Translations under genes and position numbers: made by a program
Source of the DNA: Cristatella mucedo
Taxonomy: Eukaryota > Bryozoa > Phylactolaemata > Cristatellidae
Assembly (NCBI GenBank): GCA_009760855.2
Contig: WPIO01000014.1
Location: 1,887,501-1,915,000, forward strand
DNA: 27,500 bases
Direction: 5' to 3'
Part shown: positions 1 through 10,353 of the stretch, piece after piece
How positions within the stretch are numbered: the first letter of the stretch is position 1
Layout: every line of letters begins with the position of its first letter
The notes under the pieces: model-generated
Database searches by the model: none
Told to the model about the DNA's origin: nothing
What the model saw: the letters and a program-made list of their open reading frames with translations, nothing else

Positions 1-39
1 TTCTTCACCGATCCTGCTTTTAAATATTGCAGCCACCCG

Positions 40-81
40 ATTGGGTCCAGTCGCTCTGCCATCGGGTCTAGTCACTCTGCC
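40..81. repeat. 21-bp tandem duplication
   Basis: ATTGGGTCCAGTCGCTCTGC at 40 is followed at 61 by ATCGGGTCTAGTCACTCTGC, three differences over 21 bases. Confidence 0.8.
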
Positions 82-610
82 TACGGCCACGTCAGGTTTA
101 TCATTTCGATAGCTCACTTGCTAGCACAGATGTTAGCAAGCTGGCTGTGCGATCACAAGATGGGCAGGGTGGGTCTGCTTCTGTCAGTTTTGTGCTGGCT
201 CGGCAGAAGCCCTGTCGAACAGTTCTTTCCCATACGATTGATGATGCCACAGCAAGTCAGATTCGAGACAGTGGCTGTGTGGAAGTGGCAGCTGCCAGGT
301 GACCCAACTACTGAAGAAACAGGGCTACACCTGGCCAATCGCTCTCCAGCACCTACCTTCTTCCTTGCTGGGAAATTTTGACACCTATTGATGTCAAGCG
401 TGCAGCCCAGCACTAATAAATCAGTTCTTTCAAATACATTTCTCTCCAAATAAACTAATTTCCATATTGTGGTACGGCTAGAGTCTTGAGAGATTTGAAA
501 CAGCTGGAGGTGAGCAACACTAGCCAGTGTTTTCTAGTCCTGTCTTGTTGGGTGCCTAATTATAGCTTGAACCCAGGCACTGAGACTCACTTTAACAGAG
601 ACTTGCTCAG
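82..610. other. Unassigned sequence
   Basis: Short open frames on both strands (118-381 plus, 153-449 minus) overlap each other and show no recognisable domain. Nothing else seen. Confidence 0.4.
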
Positions 611-789
611 ATCCACTCTAAAAATCACTGACTAATGCTTGCAAGCAATAACCCACCAGAGTCAAGGCTGTTAATAATTTCCTCCCACTTCCGGAATCGC
701 TGGGATCCACTCTAAAAATCACTGACTAATGCTTACCAGCAATAACCCATCAGAGCCAAGGCCATTACCAATTTCTCCCCACTTCCAGG
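611..789. repeat. Tandem duplication, 94-bp period
   Basis: ATCCACTCTAAAAATCACTG at 611 recurs at 705. Similarity continues through ACTAATGCTT, CAGCAATAACCC and the CCACTTCC end of each unit (to about 694 and 789). The two units differ at scattered positions, so the duplication is not recent. Confidence 0.9.
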
Positions 790-1030
790 CAAAAGGATGC
801 GGAGGCAATCGGCCTGCCTTCCGACGGGGAAGTGAGCAACTGCCTGCCTTCAAGTGGTGGAGTGGGGCAACTGCACCTGAGCGAAACTGCCTGCCTGCTC
901 CATCGAGGCAGGGTGGCATGTGCAGAAGCTGCTTGGCATGCATGCCAGCCAGCTGTCAGCTAGCACATAGCCTTACGGCCCCCAGGCCTTGGGCCTTCCT
1001 AATGCCTGTGCCGGTGCCTGGGCTACCTGC

Positions 1031-1187
1031 CCGCTGCTGCTGCTGTTAGCTATTGATGCTGCTGCTGCTTGCTTGCTGCTGCTGCTGATGCTGCTGCTGT
1101 TAGCTACTAGTGCTGTTGTTGCTTGCTGCTGCTGCTTGCTTGCTGCTGCTGTTAGCTGCTGATGCTGCTGCTACTTGCTGCTTTCTT
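1031..1187. repeat. CTG-based minisatellite, about 53-bp period
   Basis: The marker GTTAGC recurs at 1045, 1099 and 1151, each followed by a TAYTGATG-like segment, CTG runs and GCTTGC. This gives three diverged units with periods of 54 and 52 bases. The last unit is shorter and ends at CTTTCTTAAA. Confidence 0.8.
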
Positions 1188-1196
1188 AAATATATA

Positions 1197-1319
1197 TAAA
1201 TATAATTCATTTATATTGCGCCCCAAGAGAAATTAATCTCTATTCAGGTGCTTCACATATGTCTCGGGGCTCGAGCACACGACCTCAGTCAGACCTTGGT
1301 CGGGGCGAGCACCCTAACC

Positions 1320-1322
<3 letters not shown>
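1197..1322 (-). mobile_element. SINE family A copy (tRNA-derived)
   Basis: On the minus strand the element reads: truncated head with GGTTAGGGTGCTCGCCCCGA, B box GGTCGTGTGCTCGAGCC, body CATATGTGAAG-CACCTGAATAGAGATTAA, then TTCTCTTGGGGCGC and an AT-rich end containing AAATGAATTATATT. The first bases of the tRNA-like head (TGGTCTAGT in a better copy) are replaced by the TTGC tract, so the element abuts the microsatellite at its 5' end. Confidence 0.85.
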
Positions 1323-1511
<189 letters not shown>

Positions 1512-1847
1512 AGCCCACCTTCCTGATGTATGCCACTGAGTCTGCACTAAAGCAAGTAAATAATACCAAGCTGTTCAACGTAAGCAGGAGCAAGAACTCA
1601 GCTGTGCTGAGTTCACCGAGGGATAGGATTGGTGTCACTAATTAGGTTTGCTTCATTTCAGGACCGGCCTTGCCACAAGCTCGGCCAGCCAAAGCCGAGA
1701 TCAGCTCTTGGTGTGCTGCCCAATTGGCTTGGGCGAGCTGCTACGATAGCACCATCCGAACAAGCTTCGCTGCCCAGCACCACTTTCCTGTCGATCCAGA
1801 GGGGATCGGGAGCCGGTTCACTACGCAAATTGGGTAGGTCACAGCTT

Positions 1848-1970
1848 CATTTGTATAGCAGCAGAAGAGCCTTAATGGTGCTTGCAGAGGGCAATTAAGA
1901 GCACCCACTGAAGCACTCGACCCCATGACCTGGGTCGTAAAGAGATAGCACCTTACCTCTTGGGCAATAG
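1848..1970 (-). mobile_element. SINE family B copy, old and diverged
   Basis: The minus strand reads CCAAGAGGTAAGGTGCTATC, GGTCATGGGGTCGAGTGC (decayed B box), TCTGCAAGCACC (remnant of the hairpin loop and arm), then TTAAGGCTCTTCTGCTGCTA and TACAAATGAAGCTGT. It matches the order of family B but with many substitutions, and the hairpin no longer pairs well. Confidence 0.7.
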
Positions 1971-2399
1971 ACGACTTGCAATGCTTGGATTGGCTTCAGT
2001 GGACCCGGCTTACAAACTGGCAAGAAGAGCGAACTATACGACCAGGAGGTGTGGCTATACAGGCCTCAGATTAGCTTGCTCAGCTGAATCAGTAGCCAGC
2101 AGCCCTCTGAGGGGTAGCATTAATAATGGCTCTTGAATACCCCAGGCTGCAGGGCAGCAGCCACAGCACTAAAAACAAATTGGCCCACCGAGCTGAAAAA
2201 AAGACCATTGGGGCCACCTTGTTATCGAAAGCGTGTCCTTATTACTAGGCAATGTCATGCCTCGAGCATTTGCTACTCTTGTGCCTAAGCCAGCTACTAA
2301 AGTCACCGTATGCATGTGGCACTTACTTCAAAGTTTATACTAAACAAACCTACAAGACGAACCAAACCGCACAGTGCTCGATCCATCGGCGACAGCAAA
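1971..2399. other. Unassigned sequence
   Basis: I see no gene, clear repeat or RNA here. Stops are frequent in all frames. Confidence 0.4.
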
Positions 2400-2660
2400 A
2401 GTGGCAGCAGCAGTAAAAGGGGTGGCAGCAGCAGCAGCAGCTCTGCAGACGGTGCCTACTACTGGCAGGCAGGCAAGAAGCAGCCGTGGCATGAGCCACA
2501 CTGCCCCTTAAGTGGCAGCAGCAGCAGCAGTGTAGCCAGAGGTTCGAGTATCGTGCGACGAGCATCGGAGCATCCGCCCTAAACCACGACTCGGCCTCGG
2601 TCCAGCAGCAGCAGCAGCAGATGCCGGGCAAGTGCTGCTGCCGCCGCTGCTGTGCACCTG
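2400..2660. repeat. CAG-rich interrupted region
   Basis: CAG runs of five, five and six units occur at 2426-2440, 2516-2530 and 2603-2620, separated by GTGGCAGC and GAGCATCGG-type unique sequence; GCTGCTGCCGCCGCTGCTG follows. Open frames on both strands give Ser- or Cys-rich low complexity, with no recognisable domain. Confidence 0.8.
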
Positions 2661-4071
2661 CACAGGCATGCTCGTAAGTGCAAGCAAGCGCCAAGGCTGC
2701 CGGCTGCCTTACTCCGGGTTCCTGTGCAGGTGCGAGCTATAAAATCCGGAGCTGGGCACGAGCTCTGCCAACCAGCGCCTCTCTAAAATGTACGAGTGGA
2801 GCTGCCTCAGGCTAGGCGCCTGCGCACGGGCGACCAGCCAGCGCAGCAGAGCGCGTGCACCACCGGCGGCCCAGCCAGCGCCGCTAGCCAGTGCTGCCAG
2901 CACAGCAGCAGCCAACACGAGCTGCTGCCGCTGGCTGACTACTGCAGCTCCGGCTGCTGCACTGACGAGAGACGGGTGCAAGCAGGAAGCATTGCTGACA
3001 GGATCGAGGCTCCCGTACTGACTCTCAGGGGGGAGGGCGAGGAGGGGGAAAGTGGGGAGCATTTGCTCTGCTGAGCAGTGCAAACGTTTTCCTATTGCCG
3101 TGAAAGGAAACTCAGCCCGTTCATTTCAGCAAGCACAAAGCGAGCTGCTGTCGGTGGGCACAGCGCGCGAGCAGCTTCGCAAGCAGGGACGCAGCAGCAG
3201 CCACGAGACGGAAGACCTCTCTGCTGCATCGAGCAGTGGTGGAACCGGAAGAGGGCAAGCAGAGGTGCAACGGCTGCATGACGAACAACGCCTTGAGGTA
3301 AGGAATGATAAAAAGAAATCCAAGTGCAAATCCGATCGCACAGAGCAAACTGTGACGCCACAGTTCAGGCTAGGAAAGCAGTCCTGATGCTGCAAAGGTG
3401 CCAGCTCAAGGCCGGCTAGCAATGAAACACTGAATTAATTGTGATGTTCGGCAGAAAAAAGTACCACCCACCATAGAAGCCCGGTCACGCAACTCGCTGT
3501 TTCCCCGCGCACCACTCGGTGGATCAGGCGTCAGAGGCAAACTGCGGAGCACCTCACCTCGCTTCCACTTTCTGTTTTGATTGCACGAGTCAATCATTCA
3601 ATCAGGGGGAGGGGTGGAGGGAAGGAAAGCTTACCGTGGGCCTTCCTGCTTGCTAGACACTCATCTCGGCACAGGGCTGCTATGCTCTTGCAGGTTTGGC
3701 AGGTGGATACAGGGTTTACTTACACACACTTTAGCCCTCAGGCAGCAAACCTATTAACTAGTAATTAACACTTGCCATTCTGCCGAGAGCCGGAAGGAAG
3801 GAGAAGCTTCCCCCGGAAAGCAAAGAAAGGCAGCTACCCTGCACGAGAGACCTCTGACAAAAACTCATGGCTGCAGTCTGAATGGCACCACAAACATTAC
3901 CGACCCTCACCCACCCACCACCCACTAGCCAAGAGCTGTGGTCAGCATCCTGCTACTGGCACTTGAAAGTTAGCCATGCCATTACTCTGTCCAACTGACA
4001 AATATGGCCTTGAAAAGTCCTACAGTAAACGTACAGGTGGCTCTGCACACACAAAATGGAATATGCACACA
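2661..4071. other. Unassigned, partly CAG/GC-rich sequence
   Basis: Several overlapping open frames of 60-125 codons on both strands (for example 2709-3083 minus, 3052-3387 plus) come from GCTGC/CAGC-rich composition. None resembles a known family. An unrecognised exon cannot be excluded. Confidence 0.35.
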
Positions 4072-4083
4072 CAGACACAGGCA

Positions 4084-4135
<52 letters not shown>
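4072..4135. repeat. (CA)n microsatellite
   Basis: An imperfect leader (CACAGACACAGGCACACACATA) runs into about 22 perfect AC units ending at CTCGAG. Confidence 0.95.
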
Positions 4136-4138
<3 letters not shown>

Positions 4139-4170
4139 GAGAACTTGGAACAGCCAGATTCCCACAATTT

Positions 4171-4312
4171 AAGCTTAGGCACCTAGAAAGGAATTGAGGA
4201 AAGAAAGGGATTAACCTAGAAAGGGATTGACCTATAAAGGGATTTATCTTAGGCGCCTAGAAAGAGATTGAGTTCTCTGAGGGCCCTTTATCAAATGTAT
4301 TATTATTATTAT
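4171..4312 (+). mobile_element. SINE family A tail with multiplied internal units and (ATT)n end
   Basis: The segment AGGCGCCTAGAAAGAGATTG then AGTTCTCTGAGGGCCC is the family A tail, followed by TATCAAATG and a TATTATTATTATTATA run, the (ATT)n end typical of L2-type tails. Immediately upstream, CCTAGAAAGGGATTGA-like 16-mers occur at 4182, 4214, 4231 and 4257. This indicates local amplification of the tail segment. No tRNA head is seen. Confidence 0.65.
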
Positions 4313-4423
4313 AACGCGAAAAAAAACTTGGTCAAACGGAGCGGCATTCAACAGCTTTCGGCTCGACATACACAGTGCAGTCGAGCTTAATTTGTCAAGC
4401 GCTACTGTTAAATGTGCAGAGAA

Positions 4424-4764
4424 AGAGAGACGGAGAGAGACAGAGACAGAGAGAGACAGAGAGAGACAGAGAGAGAGAGACAGAGACAGAGAGAGAGACA
4501 GAGAGACAGATGGACAGAGACAGAGAGGAGAGAGAGGAGACAGACACAGAGACAGAGACACAGAGACGAAGAGAAGGAGAGAGACAGCGAGACGGAGAGA
4601 GACGGAGAGAGACAGAGAGACAAAGAGAGACAGAGAGAGACAGAGACAGAGAGAGACAGAGAGAGACAGAGACAGAGAGAGACAGAGAGAGACAGAGAGA
4701 CAGAGACAAAGAGAGACAGAGAGAGACAGAGAGAGACAGAGACAGAGAGAGACAGAGAGAGAAA
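4424..4764. repeat. Polypurine GA/GACA block, about 340 bp
   Basis: The plus strand is built from GAGAGACA, GACAGAGA and GACGGAGA units, mostly A and G with a C every 6-8 bases. Reading frames yield Arg-Glu-Asp or Leu-Ser-Val-Cys repeats of over 130 residues, which I treat as artefacts. Confidence 0.95.
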
Positions 4765-5187
4765 TAAAAAACAAAGGTGGGAGAATAATATTTATGGGCA
4801 AACAGCAAGACGAAAAGAAAGAGCCAAGGAGGCATGCAAGAAGGAAGACAGCAAGAAATAGAGAGAACATCGGATATGAGCCAGGTGGCATCAAAGGCAA
4901 CATACCAGCAGGAAGTGTACGCACATGCTGCTGCTGTTGTCCACCTACCATAACTGTAGGTCACAGTCCCTTCGGCAGAACCAAGGCCATCATCACGTTC
5001 ATCCCTGCAAATGAGTCCACAAGCCACGTAATTGCTAAATGGAAAGATAGCTAGAATTGATAACTAAATGAAATGATGACGCTGCTGCCTACAGACTAGC
5101 CACACGTGCACCCACAAACATCTATAAACATAGGCACGCATGATGAGCGGGCCCTCTCAGGTAAACGTGCTTATGCATGCGTGCGTA
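4765..5187. other. Unassigned spacer between two microsatellite blocks
   Basis: No gene recognised. The long Arg/Glu frame of the preceding purine block runs into it up to 5054, but the non-repetitive end is not recognisable as protein. Confidence 0.4.
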
Positions 5188-5287
5188 CGTGCACGCACGC
5201 ACGCACACACACATGGTCACACACACATGCAGACGTACACACACACACATACACATGCAGACACGCGCACACATACACACACGCGCA

Positions 5288-5333
<46 letters not shown>

Positions 5334-5445
5334 CACACACACACACTAACACACACCCATGGTCACACACACATGCAGACGCACGCACACACATACACAC
5401 ACACACATACACATGCAGACACGCGCACACACACATACACACACG

Positions 5446-5515
<70 letters not shown>

Positions 5516-5543
5516 AAAACACACACACACACACACACATGTA
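5188..5543. repeat. Compound CA array with a duplicated larger unit
   Basis: CA dinucleotides mixed with CGCA and TACA. The marker CATGGTCACACACACATGCA occurs at 5212 and again at 5358. A second marker, CATACACATGCAGACACGCG, occurs at 5248 and 5406. The array is therefore at least two copies of a unit of about 146-158 bases, with longer pure CA runs at 5290-5330 and 5452-5512. Confidence 0.9.
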
Positions 5544-5620
5544 CACGAGCACACAGACATACTCCTTCGGCACAGTCAAAGGCTCTACATTGTCACTGTC
5601 TTAGCTGACAGGTTATATAA

Positions 5621-5776
5621 CAAAATATATTCATTTTTTAGAGTGCCATAGAGAGAACTTAATCTCTATTCAGACGCTTCACATATGCCACGGGGCTCGA
5701 GCCAACGACCTCAGTTATCAATTACAATCACCTTGACCTTGGTTCGAGATGAGCAACTTAGCCACTGTGCCACACC
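5621..5776 (-). mobile_element. SINE family A copy with internal insertion
   Basis: It shares with the other family A copies the block AGAGAACTTAATCTCTATTC, then AGACGCTTCACATATG and CGGGGCTCGAGCC (plus-strand reading). The head is diverged: about 20 extra bases (TATCAATTACAATCACCTTG) lie between the B box and the CCTTGG segment, and the A box is degenerate. The tail ends in AAAATATATTC-type AT-rich sequence. Confidence 0.8.
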
Positions 5777-6552
5777 AGTGCTCACTCCTTCTTTGAAGCA
5801 TTGTGCATGCATCCTTGAGCAAAGCACTACTTCAGCTGCTGCTGCATGCAGTCTAAGCTATAGGTTAGCAGGTCATCAGACACTAGGGCAGCAGCAGCAG
5901 CAGCTGATCTAGCTAGCACCTGCTGTGTAATAGTGACCTCAGCTTGCTCAGACTAGCCAATGGCAGCAGCAGCTTGCCTTGCACAGACGTGGCTGGCAAA
6001 TGTCGCAATTCAGGTTGCTTCCATGAAACTGCAGATGAACATCGCGAAAATAATTGCGCACGGGTCTGCAGGAAGCACACTTGGCTACAGGCGGCTTTGC
6101 GCTCACCGCAGCCACCGGGAGGCACAACAGTACGCATGCTCCGAGATCTGCCTCCTCCCTCCGGCGCATTCTAGTCCTAAAGGGCGCTTCCTCTGACCGA
6201 CTGCAATGCTCAGGCTCTAGTTCAAGCTAACCCTCCCAGTGAATAGGGGAATGAATCGGATGTAGTCGAGTCAAGCAGCTCGGTCTACACGGATCGAGAA
6301 CGAAAGGCACGTGAAGGCACAAGGGGAAAGAGGGGGACGACGGCACCTGCTGCTGCTGCAGCGATCAGAGGTGCACTTTGAGGGTGGCCCCTGCAGCTAG
6401 CACTCAGGCTGAGACAGGTCCTAAAGCAAGCCTCTCATCCTTCCGCCCCCACGAGACCTCTAGACCAGCCATGCCATCGAGCAGCTGCACCAATGGGCAG
6501 AGGTGACATTAAAAAAGAAGATTCATTTGCACAGCGAGTCATCAACTCTTCC
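5777..6552. other. Unassigned sequence
   Basis: Contains short CAG runs (5888-5902) and overlapping frames of 70-80 codons between 5913 and 6196 without recognisable domains. Confidence 0.4.
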
Positions 6553-6602
6553 CTTTGACTTTGGTCGGGCGAGCACCTTATCCACTGGCCCAAACCAGCT
6601 TG
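6553..6602 (-). mobile_element. SINE family A head fragment
   Basis: The minus strand reads GGTTTGGGCCAGTGGATAAG then GTGCTCGCCCGACCAAAGTC, matching the A-box half of family A heads. The B box and tail are missing. Confidence 0.6.
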
Positions 6603-6911
6603 GTGCTGGTGGCAAGCGAAGCGCATTGTGGCAAGCCCATGCCCCGACAAAGGCTTAGGACCTCAGGTGCTCTGCCAGCAGGCATCCGACTGATCTCGTA
6701 GTGTGACTACAACCAGTCACCAGCAACAATCCAATGTGAAAAATATTGCTGGTCGATTACTACGAAGTGATTCCCTCAGGGCGATTGGTGGACCGAAGCA
6801 TGTGTGCAATGGGCACAAGAGAGGCGGCACGGCAGTGGGGGGGAGGGGGGTCCGCCGGAAGACAGAGACCTTGCAGCCACGATGGGAGCGGCACGTCGTC
6901 ACGAGCAATGA

Positions 6912-6954
6912 GCCAATACCACGAGCCCTGCGCAGCCTGGCTCGTGGTATTGGC
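6912..6954. other. Perfect 16-bp inverted repeat
   Basis: GCCAATACCACGAGCC (6912-6927) and its exact complement GGCTCGTGGTATTGGC (6939-6954) flank an 11-base loop CTGCGCAGCCT. The stem is perfect. Alternatives are a cruciform-forming repeat, a small MITE-like remnant or an RNA hairpin; it is short for a microRNA precursor. Confidence 0.8.
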
Positions 6955-6959
6955 GATAT

Positions 6960-7500
6960 TCTGAAACTCAGGATAAGCGAATGAACTTTATCGTATCACT
7001 GCCATTGTGATCATCTTGACATTGTCAGTACCTGCTGCATATATTGTGCATACTGGTATAAGCACTCGGGTCCAACCAGAAAACTGCAGCTTGTACACAG
7101 TTTGAAATTGCCTCTTTGCATTAATATCTACCCATCATTCCACTATTTGTAAAGTAAATACATCAAATATACATACAGATATACCCTGTATATCCTAATC
7201 ATTTACCTGTATATACAAAGGTATATATACAGCATATATAAGAGCCCTCAAAGAATTCAGCTAAAACTGCTAGGAAAAGGCAAATTCTGATGATTAAGAC
7301 CCCCCTCCTGATAAGACTGGCTCAAATACAGTATACCATATGAATCCTAGTATAATTCCATACTAAACAATGTAGTTATCATGGCATTTCGGAATACAGA
7401 AGCAAGTTATATTAGAAACTACCTTCCTAAAGTGGGAAAACACGTGTAAAATGACATTTAAGCAATGCTGGTGAATCTCACTACTATGGCAAGTATATCG
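6960..7500. other. AT-rich spacer
   Basis: The base composition drops to clearly AT-rich, with many TATATA words around 7150-7240. No open frame of note, no recognised repeat and no gene. Confidence 0.6.
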
Positions 7501-8245
7501 AATGCCTTTATAAGCGCACATGTAAGCGACATTTCTCAGAAAGCTTGCTAAGATTACTTTTCTTTGCCACCAAATTTGGATGAGATGGCAGGCTGACTAA
7601 CAAGCACTCAGATATGGGCAAAGCCAGGAAGATTTCTCCCTTCACACAAGCAAAAATCTGGGGGATTGCATTTGGCAGGCTATAAATGTATGCATTGCTC
7701 AAGCAAGCACTTATGATTGATTCTAAGCAATTTGCATGCTACTATATTAAGGAGTGGCTGCAACAAGATGGAGCCGAGAGAGCCCGCAGTGTGGATACTC
7801 TAAGCTGACAAACAATCGGGATGGCAGTGCCATAAAATGCAAGTCTTGAAGAACAGATTAGCATCCAAAAATGTGTTGGTGAGACGTTTCAACTTACAAC
7901 AGGGCTTAACTGAAATTCTGCAGAGGCTACACCAGCAGCATATCTTTTCAGGATTGCCGATCGTTAACCTTCGTTTTTTAAAGCAAAAATAATTCAGCCG
8001 CTGCAGCAGGCTAACGACCATGCTCCCCAACCTTGGCTGACTGACAAAAAGTTAAGTGGACTGATACATCGAGCTTCAGCATTTTTAAAACTAGTAGAAG
8101 AGCAATTGTGAATCAGCACATTAACGAAGCATACCACTCTGACTGCCTTCAGAAGGTCAAGTTCGTCTGCGGCTGTGATGGTATGGGATTCGAGCACTGT
8201 AGCTAGTACAAGATCTCTATTACATGGAAGCGATTATGAACCAGC
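7501..8245. other. Unassigned sequence
   Basis: Two minus-strand frames (7800-8030 and 7994-8197) overlap and have no family resemblance that I can support. A decayed transposon is possible but not shown. Confidence 0.35.
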
Positions 8246-8425
8246 ATAAATAAAAAAGAATCCTAGCTGATTAAACAGCATCTTTTTGTATAGCAACAGA
8301 GGAGCCTTTACAGCTATCACCACCGCTTGCAGTGGTGATACAGGATCGCCCACCACAGGAATCGAACCCACGACCTCGGGACCTAGGTCGTGAAAGCAAC
8401 CGCCTTACCAAGTGTACCATCATTA
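8246..8425 (-). mobile_element. SINE family B copy, full length
   Basis: The minus strand reads GGTACACTTGGTAAGGCGGT (A-box region), GGTCGTGGGTTCGATTCC (canonical B box), then a 9-bp hairpin TATCACCAC/GTGGTGATA with an 8-base loop (8315-8340). A short AGC...GGCT stem, GTTGCTATACAAAAAG, GCTGTTTAATCAGCTAGGAT and a T-rich TTCTTTTTTATTTATG end follow. Presence of A and B boxes implies RNA polymerase III origin. It matches the copies at 17747 and 24663 over the full length. Confidence 0.9.
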
Positions 8426-8852
8426 GGCATGGTAAGATAAAAAGTGTCGGTATTCCTATGCAATGGTTCGGAGAAGGCTAGATTTTACATAGCCACAATA
8501 TAACGATCTTAAACCATTGCCCAGCATGGCAACATTCCGAGACAACAGCGGCAGCAACGGTAGTAAGTATGATCTCAGTCCACTTTAGCAGCCTTGCACT
8601 GAAGCACTATGCCTCCATGCGCCGGCTGATCTGCAGCAGCAAGCAAGCTGTAAACTGGAAACCAACGAAGGCTTGTGACGTCATGCACGGCAGGTGACTC
8701 GCACAGACCTACCCGTGCTGAGTCTCGACCCATTGATACATTTCTGCAGTTCGCCTCAGCTTGGCTGCACTCAAGACCACACCATACTCGCCGTCACCGA
8801 CGACCTAGAAACGCACATCGGAAGGCACCGGCGATAACTGCAGCTGCCCTCA

Positions 8853-8912
8853 TGCTGTGGCTGCGTGTGCTGTGGCTGCGTGTGCTGCAACAGCGTGTGC
8901 TGCGGCTCCGAC
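8853..8912. repeat. 15-bp tandem repeat
   Basis: TGCTGTGGCTGCGTG occurs twice exactly (8853 and 8868), followed by TGCTGCAACAGCGTG and the more diverged TGCTGCGGCTCCGAC. Confidence 0.85.
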
Positions 8913-9182
8913 TGAGCGAGTGCTCGCATGCAAGCTTGGCTCGCGGGAAAGCAACAGTTGGCCTCGGAAGTCTTGGGTCCGCCGACCCCTTTGGTCGGAC
9001 GGTCACGCACTGACCTTTCCGCACGTCAGCCGTCCCTGGCAGTAGACGAGGTCGCCGTCGAGCTCGTCGAACGTGACATCGGTGGTGGGCAGTGCCCTCA
9101 CGGATCTCGCACCGTCGTCCAGCGATCTCGACACGCGGACGGCTCTCAGCTGCAAACATCAGCCACTCGCGATCACGCTGCT

Positions 9183-9210
9183 GCAGCAGCAGCAGTAGCA
9201 GCAGCAGCAC
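9183..9210. repeat. Short CAG tract
   Basis: CAG units with a TAG interruption, then CAGCAGCAGCAC. It is one of several CAG/CTG tracts in the window. Confidence 0.8.
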
Positions 9211-9715
9211 GGCATCCGCGCTTGCTATTCGAGCAGTGCGCCAACTTGGCTCCTTGGCTCGATTCCGAACGGCACATCGTCGTCACAGCAGGCTCTCTTT
9301 TACAGGCAGCACTACCACTCGTTCCTTTTGACTTAAGGCAGTATTTGCACAGCGGTGCTGCACTCCGTAGAATGGCAAGTCTGCGCTTGGGACGGTCGCC
9401 TGCTTGGACCGGTATCCAAGCACGTCCGAACCCAAACTGAGGTACGGTAGGTACCTGTAGGATAGCACCCGCACGACGAGACTACCGGGGAGGGAAGGAG
9501 GAGGGCTGCATGCATGTGAGGCTCAGCCAGTTCAAAGGCAGGCAAGAGATGAGGTGGCAGAGCCAGGTCGCGGGAGAGCTAGCAGTGCTACTGCCAACAG
9601 CAGACAGAGAGAGGAGCACACAGAGCGAGCAGCTGAAGAAGGGAGAAAATTTAAAAACGACAAGCCACACCGACCATTCCATGCGATGGCGGCAGATTGG
9701 GAAAGCAATTAGTCT

Positions 9716-9755
9716 GGGCTAAGCAGCCAAGAGCTGGGCTAAGCAGCCAAGAGCT
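9716..9755. repeat. Perfect 20-bp tandem duplication
   Basis: GGGCTAAGCAGCCAAGAGCT is present twice without change. A short related palindrome, GTGACGAGGTCAC, follows at about 9762. Confidence 0.9.
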
Positions 9756-10222
9756 AGCCAAAGTGACGAGGTCACAAAGTGACGTCGGAGCGCAGCGAGT
9801 TAAGCGCGCCTACAATACGACACCGGGTCACTGTGGCAGCCCAGATGTGCAGCAGAGAGCACCGGAAGCCCTACGAGAGGGGAAGACAGGCGCACATAAA
9901 ATAAAACTGGGGTGCGATAAGGGCAGAGACAGACAAAAAAGGAGCTGACGACATTCAGCTAATGTAGCGCTACAGTGAGAGCGCAAGACGACAGGGCGTC
10001 AGCTTAGAGATGGCAATTCCGGATGCGGGAGAGAGATGGGGCTCTCATAAGAGCAGCAACAAACGATGTCTTCGACTTTCGCTGAGCCCTCGTTGCTCCT
10101 TTGTTTATCATCTCTCAAAATCCATGCAAACCTTATCATCTCCACTTCCTCAATCAGTTGCCACTCCGCCAAGAGCAGCTCTCGCATGTCTTGCTACACT
10201 GCGCTTCATCAAGTTCTCTCTT

Positions 10223-10353
10223 TTAATATAATTCATTTATATACGCCCCAAGAGAACTTAATCTCTATTCAGGCGCTTCACATATGCATCGGGGATCGAG
10301 CCCACGACCTCAGTCAGACCTTGGTCGGGGCGAGCACCTTAACCACTAGACCA
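10223..10353 (-). mobile_element. SINE family A copy, best preserved head
   Basis: The minus strand begins TGGTCTAGTGGTTAAGGTGC, a near-canonical tRNA A box, followed by GGTCGTGGGCTCGATCC as B box. The tail is AGCGCCTGAATAGAGATTAA then GTTCTCTTGGGGCGTATATA and AAATGAATTATATTAAAA. AGAGA and TCTCT can pair inside GCGCC/GGGGCGT arms, giving a nested hairpin. The plus-strand reading resembles the copy at 1197 closely. Confidence 0.9.

Larger units (their letters stand above)
8426..10222. other. Unassigned sequence with short tandem repeats
   Basis: The longest frame is 170 codons on the plus strand (8928-9440), overlapped by a 138-codon minus frame (8794-9210). Neither shows recognisable motifs. 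Part of the region is CpG-containing and GC-richer than average, so an unrecognised exon remains possible. Confidence 0.35.

Noticed and set aside
80-95. GCCTACGGCCAC resembling the start of 5S rRNA
   Set aside because: The match ends after about 12 bases and none of the internal control region follows.
4244-5054. Open frames of 130-235 codons (Arg-Glu-Asp and Leu-Ser-Val repeats), superficially like RED-repeat or transmembrane proteins
   Set aside because: They are translations of the polypurine microsatellite and appear in several frames and on both strands at once.
5106-5608. His-Thr and Cys-Val repeat frames
   Set aside because: Translations of the CA array; present in all frames without flanking conserved sequence.
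7800-8197. Minus-strand frames considered as another LINE C-terminus
   Set aside because: No ordered reverse-transcriptase blocks (GVP, YADD, DYC, WNSLP) could be found in any frame.
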